Shown here: positions 18,610 to 27,301 of the stretch, in pieces
Layout: each line of letters opens with the position of its first letter
How positions within the stretch are numbered: the first letter of the stretch is position 1
Assembly: GCA_019637585.1 (NCBI GenBank)
Contig: JAHBVL010000007.1
Location: forward strand, 1 to 64,000
Reading direction: 5' to 3'
DNA: 64,000 nucleotides
Origin: Thermomicrobiales bacterium
GTDB taxonomy: Bacteria > Chloroflexota > Chloroflexia > Thermomicrobiales > UBA6265
Made by a program: the position numbers and the translations under genes
The notes under the pieces: model-generated
The model's input: only the letters and a program-made list of their open reading frames with translations
The model's database searches: none
What the model was told of the DNA's origin: nothing

Positions 18610-18650
18610 CAGGCGGAGAGAGCAACTGCTCTCTCCGCCTGTTGTTTTGT
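18610..18650. terminator. Strong intrinsic terminator between convergent genes
   Basis: A perfect inverted repeat, stem CAGGCGGAGAGAGCA (18610-18624) against 18627-18641, followed by TTGTTTTGT. It ends the NlpC/P60 transcript. The aromatic operon converges from the other side, and the stem is symmetric, so it may serve both directions, although the T run favours the plus strand. Confidence 0.92.
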
Positions 18651-18657
18651 GTCCGGG

Positions 18658-19380
18658 CTATTGCGCGATGAATCCCCAGGTGGTGGCGGTCGCCTGCTGC
18701 AGGCGTTGATTGTCGCTCTCGACCGCGATTCGGCTGGCGCTCGACGGGTCCTGCATCTCCTGACCCGACCAATCACCCCACTGATCGATCACGCTCCAGC
18801 CTGATTCGGCGAGAAGCGATTCGAGCTCCCACGGGGTCATGCCGTTGACCGGCCGCAGCTCCGATGAAAGGTGGCGCCGCCACACATTGGCATAGATGGG
18901 AGACAGCGCCCCCGGCACGCTGACATAGATTCGCCCCGAAGCGCGGAGAACGCGCCTGAACTCGCGGAGAACGGCGAGAGGCTCTGGGGTGAGGTGGAGA
19001 ACCGTTCGGCAGAAGACGGCGTCGTATGACGCATCTGGGAGCGTCAGGGGAGCCAGCGATCCCAGCCGGAAGTCGATATCGACGCGTGCCTCACCGGCAT
19101 TCCGCTTCGCCCGCTCGAGCATCTCCCTTGAAAGGTCGAGAGCGGTGACCCGGCAGCCACGCAATGCCCAGGCGATGGCGAACTGGCCGCTACCGCATCC
19201 GGCGTCGAGGAGAAGAGACTGATCGCCCAGCCCGAGTCCGGTTTGCCAGCGATCGAGCTCCGCGTGGCGGTCGGCCGATGCGGCGTTGGCCGCGGACATC
19301 TCGTCCCACCAGGGCGCGCGCTCGTCCCATGTCCGGGCAGCGCGAGCGAGCCAGTCGGCGTTTCGCTGGCGATCGCTCAT
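18658..19380 (-). CDS. Class I SAM-dependent methyltransferase
   Basis: 240 residues. Motif I is LLLDAGCGSGQFAIAW, with the acidic residue of motif II in VTALDLSREMLERAK and later motifs YDAVFCRTVLHLTPEP and LRASGRIYVSVPG, all of the UbiE/methyltransferase-11 type. The acceptor is unknown. Its start is 19 nt after the aroF stop, so it is the last gene of the trpB-trpA-aroH-aroF operon. A role on an aromatic or chorismate-derived molecule (for example quinone-like) is only suggested by position. Confidence 0.85.
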   Translation of the reverse strand: MSDRQRNADWLARAARTWDERAPWWDEMSAANAASADRHAELDRWQTGLGLGDQSLLLDAGCGSGQFAIAWALRGCRVTALDLSREMLERAKRNAGEARVDIDFRLGSLAPLTLPDASYDAVFCRTVLHLTPEPLAVLREFRRVLRASGRIYVSVPGALSPIYANVWRRHLSSELRPVNGMTPWELESLLAESGWSVIDQWGDWSGQEMQDPSSASRIAVESDNQRLQQATATTWGFIAQ

Positions 19381-19399
19381 GACATCGGGTCCAGTTGGG

Positions 19400-20443
19400 T
19401 CAGACGCTGGCTGGCGCGCCGGTCAGGACGTTTCGCCCGACAGCGGATGCGACGGTGGCCAGGCGAGGCATCAGATCCTCGAATTCGGCGAAATCGAGCG
19501 ATTGATTGCCGTCTGAGAGGGCCTGGTCGGGGGCGGGATGGACTTCGATCATCAATCCATCTGCTCCTGCCGCCACACCGGCCAGCGCCAACGGTCCAAC
19601 GAAGGGCCGTTTTCCGGCGGCATGACTCGGGTCGACGAAAATCGGCAGGTGGGAGAGTTTCTGCACAACCGGCACGGCGGCGATATCGAAGGTGTTGCGG
19701 GTCTGCGTTTCGAAGGTGCGAATGCCCCGTTCACAGAAGATGACATGAGGATTGTTCTGAGCCAGCACATACTCGGCGGCGAGCAGCCATTCCTCGATCA
19801 TCATGCTCATACCCCGTTTGAGCATCACCGGTTTTCCGGCTCGCCCGACTTCCTCCAGGAGGTTGTAGTTCTGGCAGTTGCGAGCGCCGATCTGGAAAAT
19901 GTCGGTGTAGTCATACACATGCGCCACATCGGCGGGGGTCATCACCTCGGTGATGATCGCCAGACCGGTTTCCGCGCGAGCATTGGCCAGGATCTCGAGT
20001 CCGGATTTCCCCAGACCGCGAAACTCGTACGGAGAGGTGCGGGGTTTGTAGGCGCCGCCTCGCAAAATCCTGGCGCCAGCGGCGCGGACCGCTCTGGCGG
20101 TGCGGATCGTCTGCTCTTCGCTCTCCACCGAACATGGACCGGCGATGACGACAACCTCGTCTCCCCCGATCACGAAGTCGAGAACGGGGATACGCGTTTT
20201 CTCGGGATGGAAATCCCAGCCGCTCAGCTTGTACTTCTTGGTGACGCGCAGCACCTGCTCGACCCCACCGAAGACCTCCAGCATCTCATCCAGTGTCGGA
20301 GGGAGAGGCGTGGTGCCGACGACGCCGATGATCGTTCGCTCTTCACCGGTCGAGAGGTGCGCTTCCAGGCCCAGCTCCTGGACCCGCCCGACGACGGCGT
20401 CGATCTGGGCTCTGGACGATCCGGGTTGCATGACGACGATCAT
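19400..20443 (-). CDS. aroF: 3-deoxy-7-phosphoheptulonate (DAHP) synthase
   Basis: 347 residues. Condenses phosphoenolpyruvate and erythrose-4-phosphate, the first step of the shikimate pathway. Residues 1-70 form a small ferredoxin/ACT-like regulatory domain ([20 protein letters not shown]) as in the Thermotoga-type short enzymes. The barrel has [52 protein letters not shown] and [10 protein letters not shown], the last three being substrate and metal sites. AGGAG lies 9 nt before the ATG. It follows aroH by 33 nt in the aromatic operon. Confidence 0.96.
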   Translation of the reverse strand: MIVVMQPGSSRAQIDAVVGRVQELGLEAHLSTGEERTIIGVVGTTPLPPTLDEMLEVFGGVEQVLRVTKKYKLSGWDFHPEKTRIPVLDFVIGGDEVVVIAGPCSVESEEQTIRTARAVRAAGARILRGGAYKPRTSPYEFRGLGKSGLEILANARAETGLAIITEVMTPADVAHVYDYTDIFQIGARNCQNYNLLEEVGRAGKPVMLKRGMSMMIEEWLLAAEYVLAQNNPHVIFCERGIRTFETQTRNTFDIAAVPVVQKLSHLPIFVDPSHAAGKRPFVGPLALAGVAAGADGLMIEVHPAPDQALSDGNQSLDFAEFEDLMPRLATVASAVGRNVLTGAPASV

Positions 20444-20476
20444 CGAAACGACTCCTGTTGGTGACTCCGGGCGCTG

Positions 20477-20884
20477 CTAGCCGGCCCGGTTCAGTATCTC
20501 GGTCAGCTGTTCATCCGAATAGGCCCATTCGGGTCGCAGCTGCCGGGCATTCTTGAGGTAGACATGTTTGATCTCGGACGCCGATTTGGTGGTATTGACG
20601 TGGACGAGGACGCGGACCGCTTTTTGCAGCGATGCGGGAACGTCCATCTCGTGGCTGCACATCAGCGGCACTTCGCTCCAGCCAAGCTCACGAGCCGCGA
20701 CCGCGGGAAAGGTGGCGTTGAGATCGGGTGAGGTGGTGAAAATCGCGCTGGCGATGTCTTCGGTCTGCAGATCGTTGAGCACGATCAGCGCTTTCACCAT
20801 CTCCAGTGTGGCTTCCAGGATATCCTCAGACGTGTTGGCCGTTGCCGTCGTTGCCCCACGAATCCCCCGGCAGGTTGTGCCCAT
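20477..20884 (-). CDS. aroH: Chorismate mutase, AroH type
   Basis: 135 residues, the usual size for the Bacillus-type trimeric alpha/beta enzyme that rearranges chorismate to prephenate. RGIRGATTA at the N-terminus carries the active-site Arg; further family positions are SAIFTTSPDLNATFPA, the conserved Glu in SHEMDVPASL and the Arg in VRVLVHVN. It lies 25 nt after trpA and 33 nt before aroF, so phenylalanine/tyrosine branching is encoded together with DAHP synthase and tryptophan synthase. Confidence 0.95.
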   Translation of the reverse strand: MGTTCRGIRGATTATANTSEDILEATLEMVKALIVLNDLQTEDIASAIFTTSPDLNATFPAVAARELGWSEVPLMCSHEMDVPASLQKAVRVLVHVNTTKSASEIKHVYLKNARQLRPEWAYSDEQLTEILNRAG

Positions 20885-20909
20885 AGTCCCGTAACCCTCG
20901 CGTTTCCCG

Positions 20910-21743
20910 CTAGTCCTGTTGTCCGTTTCGGTATGTTGCCGTTTTCATTGCCGAGATGAACGATGTCGCCACGGCCACCTGTTCCGATTCCGGCGCGGCG
21001 GCGATGGCGTTGAGCATGGCGCTGGCCACAATGACGCCATCCGCCATCGACGCGGCTTGCGCGACGTGCTGCGGGGTCGAGATGCCGAATCCGATGGCGA
21101 GCGGCAGATCGGTGTGGGCGCGAATGCGTTGCATATAGGCGCCGATACCCTCCCACAGCCGGTCGCGGGCGCCGGTCACGCCGGTTAGCGACACGCAGTA
21201 GATGAATCCTGTTGCTTTCTTGGCCACGCCCTCGATGCGGGCGTCGGTGCTGGTTGGCGACACGAGAAAGATGAGATCACGGCCCCGTTCCCGCAATGGC
21301 ACGGCGAACTCTTCGCTTTCCTCCAGCGGCAGGTCGGGAATGATGAACCCATCGACGCCAGCATCGACGGCCTCCGCCGCCAGGCGGTCGAGCCCGTACT
21401 GAAAAAACGGGTTGGTGTAGCCCATAAAGACGATGGGCACTGAACCGCCGCGACGCCGAAACTCCCGAATCAGATCGAACGCCTTCTGCAGCGTCATCCC
21501 CTGCTCGAGCGCGATCTGGCTGGTGTGCTGCACCGTGGCGCCGTCGGCCAGCGGATCGGAAAAGGGAATCCCGACCTCGACCAGATTGGCGCCGGCCGCG
21601 ACCAGGGCTTCGAGGAGCTCGGCAAAGCGTTCCGCGGTCGGATAGCCGGCAGTCAGATAGGGCATCAGCGCGGCGCGATTCTCCGCCGCCGCGGCAGCGA
21701 AGGCATCAGCGATGGCGTTGGTCGACGATTTGGTCGCGGTCAC
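20910..21743 (-). CDS. trpA: Tryptophan synthase alpha chain
   Basis: 277 residues. Cleaves indole-3-glycerol phosphate to indole and glyceraldehyde-3-phosphate. Catalytic Glu is in [15 protein letters not shown] and catalytic Asp in [11 protein letters not shown]; the phosphate-binding GFGIS and the [12 protein letters not shown] loop are present. The GTG start overlaps the trpB stop by 4 nt (GTGA), giving translational coupling for the alpha2-beta2 complex. Confidence 0.97.
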   Translation of the reverse strand: MTATKSSTNAIADAFAAAAAENRAALMPYLTAGYPTAERFAELLEALVAAGANLVEVGIPFSDPLADGATVQHTSQIALEQGMTLQKAFDLIREFRRRGGSVPIVFMGYTNPFFQYGLDRLAAEAVDAGVDGFIIPDLPLEESEEFAVPLRERGRDLIFLVSPTSTDARIEGVAKKATGFIYCVSLTGVTGARDRLWEGIGAYMQRIRAHTDLPLAIGFGISTPQHVAQAASMADGVIVASAMLNAIAAAPESEQVAVATSFISAMKTATYRNGQQD

Positions 21744-22966
21744 AGTGTTACTCCCAGCTCGCGGGCGACGGTTTCCAGGTCTTTGTCTCCGCGCCCTGAG
21801 AGGTTGACCAGCACGATGTCATCCTTGCTGCGGTCGGCCGCCCACTGCATGGCGTAGGCCACGGCGTGGCTCGATTCCAGGGCCGGAATGATTCCTTCGG
21901 TTCGGCAGAGAGCAATGAACCCGCCCAGCGCTTCGGCGTCGGTAATGGGTACGTAGGACGCCCGGCCGGTGTCGTGCAGCCAGGCATGCTCCGGTCCGAC
22001 GCCGGGATAGTCCAATCCCGCCGAAATCGAATGCGTTTCGATCACCTGTCCGTCGTCATCCTGCAGCACGATCGACCGCGATCCATGCAGAATGCCTTCG
22101 CGGCCGGCCACGATGGTTGCCGCATGACTGCCCGGTTCGATGCCATGACCACCCGCTTCGATACCGATGAGCTGGACATTCGCGTCGCCGGCAAATGGAT
22201 GGAAGATGCCAATCGCATTCGACCCGCCGCCAACCGCCGCCATCACCGCCGTGGGCAAGGCGCCGAGCCGTTCCTGGATCTGCTGGCGGGCTTCGCGCCC
22301 GATCACGGTCTGCAGATCCCGCACGATCAGCGGATAGGGGTGCATGCCCGCTGCGGTGCCGAAGAGGTAGAAGGTCGACTCGACATTCGTCACCCAGTCG
22401 CGGATCGCTTCGTTGATCGCGTCTTTCAGGGTTCGCGATCCGTTGGTCACCGGCCGGACTTCGGCGCCGAGCAGTTTCATGCGGAAGACATTGGGTTTCT
22501 GGCGCTCGATATCGAGATCGCCCATGTAGACGATGCAATCGAGTCCGAGCAATGCGCAGACAGTTGCTGACGCCACGCCGTGCTGGCCCGCGCCCGTTTC
22601 CGCAATGATTCGCTTCTTGCCCATGCGCTTGGCCAGCAGCGCCTGGCCGATCGCATTGTTGATCTTGTGCGCGCCCGTGTGAGCCAGATCTTCACGTTTG
22701 AGGAAAATGCGCGCTCCGCCGATTTCGTTGCTCAGCCGTTCGGCTTCGTAGAGGGGCGTGGGGCGTCCGACGTATTCAGCGGCCAGACGGGCGATCTCGT
22801 CGTGAAATGCGGGATCGGCTTGCGCATCGATCCACGCCTGTTCGAGTTCCTGGAGCGCCGGCATCAAGGTCTCAGGCGCGTACTGCCCGCCAAATCTTCC
22901 GAAACGCCCATGTTCGTCGGGAAACGACTGGGACGCGGCGTCCGGTTTGGTCAGGGTGTCAGTCAC
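21740..22966 (-). CDS. trpB: Tryptophan synthase beta chain
   Basis: 408 residues, standard TrpB1 type. Condenses indole with serine using PLP; the PLP lysine is in [12 protein letters not shown] and the phosphate loop is [19 protein letters not shown] near the N-terminus is the typical family entry. The GTG start has AAGGAG upstream. It is the first gene of the operon trpB-trpA-aroH-aroF-methyltransferase; trpC, trpD, trpE and trpF are not in the window. Confidence 0.97.
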   Translation of the reverse strand: MTDTLTKPDAASQSFPDEHGRFGRFGGQYAPETLMPALQELEQAWIDAQADPAFHDEIARLAAEYVGRPTPLYEAERLSNEIGGARIFLKREDLAHTGAHKINNAIGQALLAKRMGKKRIIAETGAGQHGVASATVCALLGLDCIVYMGDLDIERQKPNVFRMKLLGAEVRPVTNGSRTLKDAINEAIRDWVTNVESTFYLFGTAAGMHPYPLIVRDLQTVIGREARQQIQERLGALPTAVMAAVGGGSNAIGIFHPFAGDANVQLIGIEAGGHGIEPGSHAATIVAGREGILHGSRSIVLQDDDGQVIETHSISAGLDYPGVGPEHAWLHDTGRASYVPITDAEALGGFIALCRTEGIIPALESSHAVAYAMQWAADRSKDDIVLVNLSGRGDKDLETVARELGVTL

Positions 22967-23217
22967 GTCTGGTGCTCCTTGTCAGGCGCATACTGCTCCG
23001 CGAGCAGGTGGAATCGTCGCCATTGACGCTGCGAACGCCAATGATACTCTGGCTCCGTCTGCAGTCGCCCTCCTACCCATTGGAAAACGGATCGATCTCC
23101 CGAAACCTGTTTGCCTGTGGCGGCGCGGCATACAATGTTCCTGAATGAGATCAGCTTGGCCATGGTGGTTGGGCGTTTGCCCGCCTCTGGTCAGTGTGGA
23201 TGGAGATGTGACCCGAG
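22967..23217. promoter_or_regulatory. Divergent promoter region between trpB and pyk
   Basis: For pyk, candidates are TTGACG (23023-23028) with TACTCT (23045-23050) after 16 bp, and the stronger -10 TACAAT at 23131-23136 (weak -35), which would give a leader of about 75 nt. For trpB on the other strand TATCAT (23046-23041) is a possible -10. I looked for tandem Trp codons, a T-box and an antiterminator pairing upstream of trpB and saw none, so the mode of tryptophan control is unclear. Confidence 0.4.
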
Positions 23218-24672
23218 ATGAGCAGTCCCACCGACCGGAGAGTGAAGATCGTCGCTACCCTCGGTCCGGCTGTCGCCGGCCGTGAGAAGTTGCGCGATCT
23301 CCTGCTGGCCGGGACCGACATGGTGCGGGTCAATGCCGCGCATGGTTCGCCGGACGAGCGGGCCAGGCTCATCGACGATGTCCGGGCGGTGGCCAGCGAT
23401 CTCGGGCTCAACATCCCGATCCTGTTCGATTTGAAGGGACTCAAGATTCGAACCGGGCCGTTGCAAAGCGACGCCAAGGTGCCGATCGCCCGCGGATCGA
23501 AGGTCGAGATCTTTCCCGAACCGGTGGCCTCGGGAGAAGGTCAGATCGGTATCGATTACCCCGACCTGCTGAATGTCATCCAGCCCGGTTCCCGGCTCCT
23601 GATCTCCGATGGTCTGATCGAGCTGCTGGTGGAGAAGATCGAGCGCGACCGCGCGCACTGCCGGGTGGGGCGTGGCGGTCTCCTGCTGGCCAGACAGGGC
23701 GTGACCTTGCCTGGCGCCCAGATTGCCGGGGGCGCACTGACCCCCGCCGATCGCGAGGACATCGCCTTCGCCGTCAAGCACGCTGTCGACTTTCTGGGGA
23801 TGAGCTTCGTCAACGACGCCAGCGATCTGGTGATGGCTCGTGGGGTGGCGCAGGCATACGGCGCCGATCCTCCCGGTCTGATCGCCAAGATCGAGCGCCC
23901 CGACGCATTGAACAATGTCTATGGCATTGCCCAGCAGGCGAATGGTCTGATGGTGGCTCGCGGGGATCTCGGCGTGCAGCTGCCGCCGGAACAGGTGCCT
24001 CGCGCCCAGAAGAACATCATCGCTTGCGCCAATTCACTCGGCGTGCCGGTGATCACCGCCACGCAGATGCTCGAATCGATGATCACCCAGCCAATGGCCA
24101 CCCGAGCCGAAACGAGCGATGTGGCCAACGCGGTCTGGGACGGCACAGACGCCGTGATGCTGTCGGCCGAAACGGCGGTCGGGCTCTTTCCCATCGAAGC
24201 TGTGGAAACGATGTCTCGCATCATTTACGAGGCGGAACGGGATGGTCCCATCCGCACCGGATCGGCGGCGCAACCATTGCCGACCGAAGGGGATGCCTCT
24301 CTTTCCATTGCCGATTCGATCGCCCGGGCCACCTATGCCCTCTCCGAGACTGCGCCGGTCGATCACATCGTCGTGTTCACGCTGACGGGCAACGCGGTGC
24401 GTCGCGTGGCGAAGTACCGGCCCCGGCCGCCAGTCATCGCCGTCACCACCAGCGAACAGGTCGCGGCAACGCTGAATGTGGTCTGGGGGGTGAAAGCGCT
24501 GATCGTGCCGCTGGAAACCGACCCGGACAAGATGTTCCGCATCGCCGGCAACGCTATCATCGACGCCGGCATGGGCACGAAGGGAGAGCACATTCTCATC
24601 GTCGGTTCGCTGCCGATGATGAAAGTGGCAGGCAAGACCAACCTCCTGCACATCCGTCGCCTCGGCTCGTGA
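23218..24672 (+). CDS. pyk: Pyruvate kinase
   Basis: 484 residues. Last step of glycolysis, phosphoenolpyruvate plus ADP to pyruvate plus ATP. N-terminal KIVATLGPA and the Arg in MVRVNAAHGS, metal-binding LIAKIERPDALNN with the active-site Lys-x-Glu, ARGDLGVQLPPEQVP, and TATQMLESM. The B domain (near 70-165) and a C-terminal allosteric domain are present. MVRVNAAHGSPDE differs slightly from the commoner MRLNFSHG, a variation seen in some bacterial enzymes. Confidence 0.95.
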   Translation: MSSPTDRRVKIVATLGPAVAGREKLRDLLLAGTDMVRVNAAHGSPDERARLIDDVRAVASDLGLNIPILFDLKGLKIRTGPLQSDAKVPIARGSKVEIFPEPVASGEGQIGIDYPDLLNVIQPGSRLLISDGLIELLVEKIERDRAHCRVGRGGLLLARQGVTLPGAQIAGGALTPADREDIAFAVKHAVDFLGMSFVNDASDLVMARGVAQAYGADPPGLIAKIERPDALNNVYGIAQQANGLMVARGDLGVQLPPEQVPRAQKNIIACANSLGVPVITATQMLESMITQPMATRAETSDVANAVWDGTDAVMLSAETAVGLFPIEAVETMSRIIYEAERDGPIRTGSAAQPLPTEGDASLSIADSIARATYALSETAPVDHIVVFTLTGNAVRRVAKYRPRPPVIAVTTSEQVAATLNVVWGVKALIVPLETDPDKMFRIAGNAIIDAGMGTKGEHILIVGSLPMMKVAGKTNLLHIRRLGS

Positions 24673-24711
24673 GGTTCATCGCGGCCGATCGTTCTTGCGA
24701 CCCATCTGATC

Positions 24712-24828
24712 GTCAACCCGAGCGGAGCCGAGGGATCTCTCGGTCGCGTCGGGCCACCTGCTCTTTTGCAGCGTTGCCAGACCCGACGGAGAGATCCCTC
24801 CACTCCGCTGCGCTCCGGTCGGGATGAC
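24712..24828. repeat. Hairpin repeat copy H2
   Basis: Left arm GTCAACCCGAGCGGAGC plus GAGGGATCTCTC, right arm GAGAGATCCCTC ... GCTCCGGTCGGGATGAC. Same family as the copies near 6.1, 51.6, 54.2, 54.4 and 60.3 kb. It lies between the convergent pyk and kinase-like genes, where it could also act in termination. Confidence 0.85.
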
Positions 24829-24875
24829 GACGTTTGGGGGTGCCCAGTCGGGATGACGAAACCCGGGGTGGTGGG

Positions 24876-26102
24876 CTACTGCACGATCTTCGGCAGGGTG
24901 AACGAGGTCACCAACCCGCCGGTCAGCGGCTGAGCGGTCCAGACCCGGCCCTGGTTGAGCTCGATCAATCGCCTGGCCAGCACCAACCCGACGGAAAATG
25001 GCGCCGTTCGCGCACCATACGGCGAACCACTGGACGCCACATTCACCTGCGCTTCGATACCCAGGTCGAGTGTTTCGATCAGGACCGAGTCGCCCGATCG
25101 ACCTTCCCGCATGGCGCTGTCGATCAACTGCTGGAGGATCGTCGCCAGCTGGTCCGGATCGGCCAGTACCGGCGCAATCGCGAAATCGACCCGCGGCAAC
25201 AACGTGACGCCAAGCATGGCCGATTGAGGATGGAGTTTCTCGCACGCGGCGAGAACCGCGCCGCTCAGCACGACAGGCTGCAGCTCGACCGCGACCCGCC
25301 CCGCGTCGATGTCGGCCAGAACCTCCAACTCGCGAATCAGGGCTTCCTGCCGGTCCAGATCTCGCTGCAAGGCGATCCCCAGACGCTTGAGGGAGGAAGG
25401 ATCGACGTCCGCCGATCGCAGCAGGCTGTCGGTGTTGCGCTGCAACGCGGAGACCGGTTCCTGCAGCTCTGAGATCACCGCTGCCACCAGATAGCGTTGC
25501 GATTCCTCCAGCGTTCGTTGCCGTTGATAGGCGAACTGGAGCCGTCCCGCCATCGTGTTCATGGCCATACCGAGATCGGCGAATTCCTTCTCGCCGGTAT
25601 CGGGCATCCGCGCCGACAAATCCCCTTCGGCCAGCCGGCGCGACACCCCGCCGATGTCGGTCAACGGACCAGTGAACCAGCCGCTAACGAATGCAGAATA
25701 GATCGACGCCACAGCCACGGCATATGCCAGCACCAGACCGAGACGCTCGAAGTCGTGCGACGAGTCGAAGAGGAGCGCGGCGCTGATGCCGACGGTGAGC
25801 ACGACAACCAGCACGCCGATGATGTGGGCGGTGATCAACCGGGCGGAAATCCTGCGACCCTGTTGATGTCCCAGCGTCCAGAGCAGTATTCCGCCCGTCG
25901 CGAGCGACGCTCCGCCCGCCAGCGCCAGCACGCCCAGCAGTTCCGGCAAATCGCTCGTGGGAATACTCAATCCGACGACCGCGACGACAAGCGCCGCCGC
26001 CAACGCAACCCCCGCCGCCAGCGCTGCCAGCACCAGCCGTTTCCAGGTGGGTGCGCTCCGAACGAGATCGGAATATGTGGGCGGTGCGTAGGAGTCAGAC
26101 AT
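24876..26102 (-). CDS. Membrane pseudo-histidine kinase (HAMP, degenerate HisKA and ATPase)
   Basis: 408 residues. Four membrane helices occupy about 25-141, then a HAMP-like segment (FTGPLTDIGGVSRRLAEGDLSARM) and a HisKA-like helix pair. In the H-box the phospho-accepting histidine is replaced: AAVISELQEPVSAL has Ser211 where His is expected. In the ATPase-like domain both N-box asparagines are changed (ILQQLIDSA, Gln326 and Ser330), and the usual DxGxG box reads VASSGSPYG. It therefore probably cannot autophosphorylate. No response regulator lies beside it. It may be a sensor or partner-binding protein. Confidence 0.8.
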   Translation of the reverse strand: MSDSYAPPTYSDLVRSAPTWKRLVLAALAAGVALAAALVVAVVGLSIPTSDLPELLGVLALAGGASLATGGILLWTLGHQQGRRISARLITAHIIGVLVVVLTVGISAALLFDSSHDFERLGLVLAYAVAVASIYSAFVSGWFTGPLTDIGGVSRRLAEGDLSARMPDTGEKEFADLGMAMNTMAGRLQFAYQRQRTLEESQRYLVAAVISELQEPVSALQRNTDSLLRSADVDPSSLKRLGIALQRDLDRQEALIRELEVLADIDAGRVAVELQPVVLSGAVLAACEKLHPQSAMLGVTLLPRVDFAIAPVLADPDQLATILQQLIDSAMREGRSGDSVLIETLDLGIEAQVNVASSGSPYGARTAPFSVGLVLARRLIELNQGRVWTAQPLTGGLVTSFTLPKIVQ

Positions 26103-26117
26103 GGGTTAGGAGGTTTG

Positions 26118-26187
26118 GTGCATAGTGCATAGTTGATGGTGCATAGTAGATGGCGGAAGGTAGATAGTAGATAGCAGATGGTAGATG
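26118..26187 (+). repeat. Heptanucleotide array A, left arm
   Basis: Ten consecutive 7-bp units of the type GTGCATA / GTAGATA / GTTGATG / GTAGATG. An inverted array of the same heptamer family lies at 26255-26296, with a GC-rich core of about 67 bp between. Confidence 0.85.
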
Positions 26188-26254
26188 GGTGGGGTGGAGA
26201 GGGGCGGTGACCCTTTCCCGGGGCGAGCGATCGACTTTCCAACCGCAACTCCAC

Positions 26255-26296
26255 CATCAACCATCAACTATGAACTATGCACCATGAACTAAGCAC
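26255..26296 (-). repeat. Heptanucleotide array A, inverted right arm
   Basis: Six 7-bp units (plus strand CATCAAC, CATCAAC, TATGAAC, TATGCAC, CATGAAC, TAAGCAC). Read on the minus strand they are GTTGATG/GTGCATA-type units, so the two arms are inverted relative to each other. Confidence 0.85.
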
Positions 26297-26314
26297 CGTC
26301 GCACGCGCGGCGCG

Positions 26315-26695
26315 TCACCAGGGCTCATCCCCCGGCACCTGGCGTCCTCCGAAACGACCCCGCTCCCCGGCGTCCTGTTCCGCGATGGAGACGAGCCAGG
26401 TGAGGAATCCATCGTTGGTCATCGCCTGGTCGTGAAAGTGAAAGCGGCCGATTTCGTAGGCGGTTTGCTGTCCCGGCGCGAATGATTCGCCTTCGCCCGC
26501 CAGGAAAGCCAGACGGTCGAGTCTCGGGTCGTCGAGCGGGAGCTGTTCGACCCAGTCGGCAAAAGCAAGGAGCGCATCGGCGCTCTGCAGATTCCGCGTG
26601 TCGCGCAAGTCGTCGTTGTACCGGGCGCGACGCCAGGTGCTGATTGCGCGTACATACGCAGCCATCGACGTTCTCAGGTCATTCACAGTTGGCAC
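26315..26695 (-). CDS. Hypothetical protein, mostly helical
   Basis: 126 residues from a GTG with a GGAG-like site upstream. It has an N-terminal helical region rich in Arg (YVRAISTWRRARYNDD), a hydrophobic stretch ALLAFADWVEQLPLDDPRLDRLAFL, and HFHDQAMTNDGFLTWLVSIAEQ. No signal peptide or membrane segment. I do not recognise the family. It is transcribed away from the regulatory region at 26760-26800 but separately from the kinase-like gene. Confidence 0.6.
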   Translation of the reverse strand: MPTVNDLRTSMAAYVRAISTWRRARYNDDLRDTRNLQSADALLAFADWVEQLPLDDPRLDRLAFLAGEGESFAPGQQTAYEIGRFHFHDQAMTNDGFLTWLVSIAEQDAGERGRFGGRQVPGDEPW

Positions 26696-26759
26696 GGAGT
26701 CTGCTCCTGGAGAGATCGGGCAATCTGGAAGACAAAGGAGGAAATGTCACAATGAGGAC

Positions 26760-26800
26760 TTGCAATAGATCACCTGTTCTGATAGAGTGTGTACGTACAC
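26760..26800 (+). promoter_or_regulatory. Promoter with perfect 12-bp palindrome at the start site
   Basis: TTGCAA (26760-26765), 17 bp, TAGAGT (26783-26788), directly followed by the perfect palindrome GTGTACGTACAC (26789-26800) over the expected start of transcription. The next gene begins at 26917. The placement fits a repressor operator such as a TetR-type site. The regulator is not identified. Confidence 0.5.
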
Positions 26801-26916
26801 CTCAAAAGCCGCTTCCGGAAGGACCGGAACAAGCGCACCGGGTCAGAGTATGCCCGTGCGCGCTGGCTACGGCATTGCCTTCTTGAGGATGATCGATAGA
26901 AAGAGAGCTCCGCACC

Positions 26917-27282
26917 ATGGCTATGCGCATGCCCCGCTTCATCAAGCCCACCGGCGCTGTCCCGAGTGCCTTTGCCGACACGCAGCTTCGCCCTCTTGGC
27001 GAACCAGCGGCCATCATTCCGTTTCCCGGCGCGTTCGAACAGGAAACGACGACCGGGCCGGTCAGCCGGGTTCCGGCGCGCGTGCAGCTTCGCACCCGAC
27101 GGCTCAGCGACAACCAGCGTCCAGAAGAGGACCGGTACGAGGCGGCGTTCATCGCGTCCGACGCCTCGCCGGTCGAACTGCTCCGGTCGCTGACCGCCAT
27201 GCTCGAGGAAGTCAACGATTTGAAGCGTTCGGCCTCCATTGCCGAGCCGGTTATTCTCGATATCCACCTCATTGCCGGATGA
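26917..27282 (+). CDS. Hypothetical protein
   Basis: 121 residues. The first half is Pro/Arg-rich and probably unstructured (RPLGEPAAIIPFPGAFEQET). The second half has two predicted helices (EEDRYEAAFIASDASPVELLRSL, LEEVNDLKRSAS) and ends LDIHLIAG. ATG 26917 follows an AAGAGAG site; a second in-frame ATG lies two codons later. No family recognised. It is preceded by the palindromic promoter at 26760-26800, and the stop is 19 nt from the convergent oxidase gene. Confidence 0.55.
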   Translation: MAMRMPRFIKPTGAVPSAFADTQLRPLGEPAAIIPFPGAFEQETTTGPVSRVPARVQLRTRRLSDNQRPEEDRYEAAFIASDASPVELLRSLTAMLEEVNDLKRSASIAEPVILDIHLIAG

Positions 27283-27301
27283 TCGAGTGGCGAATCCGCA
27301 G

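Noticed and set aside
22967-23217. T-box or Trp attenuator upstream of trpB
   Set aside because: No T-box core sequence, no tandem Trp codons in a leader peptide and no terminator with a T run were found.
26118-26296. CRISPR array
   Set aside because: The unit is 7 bp without spacers; no cas genes are present.
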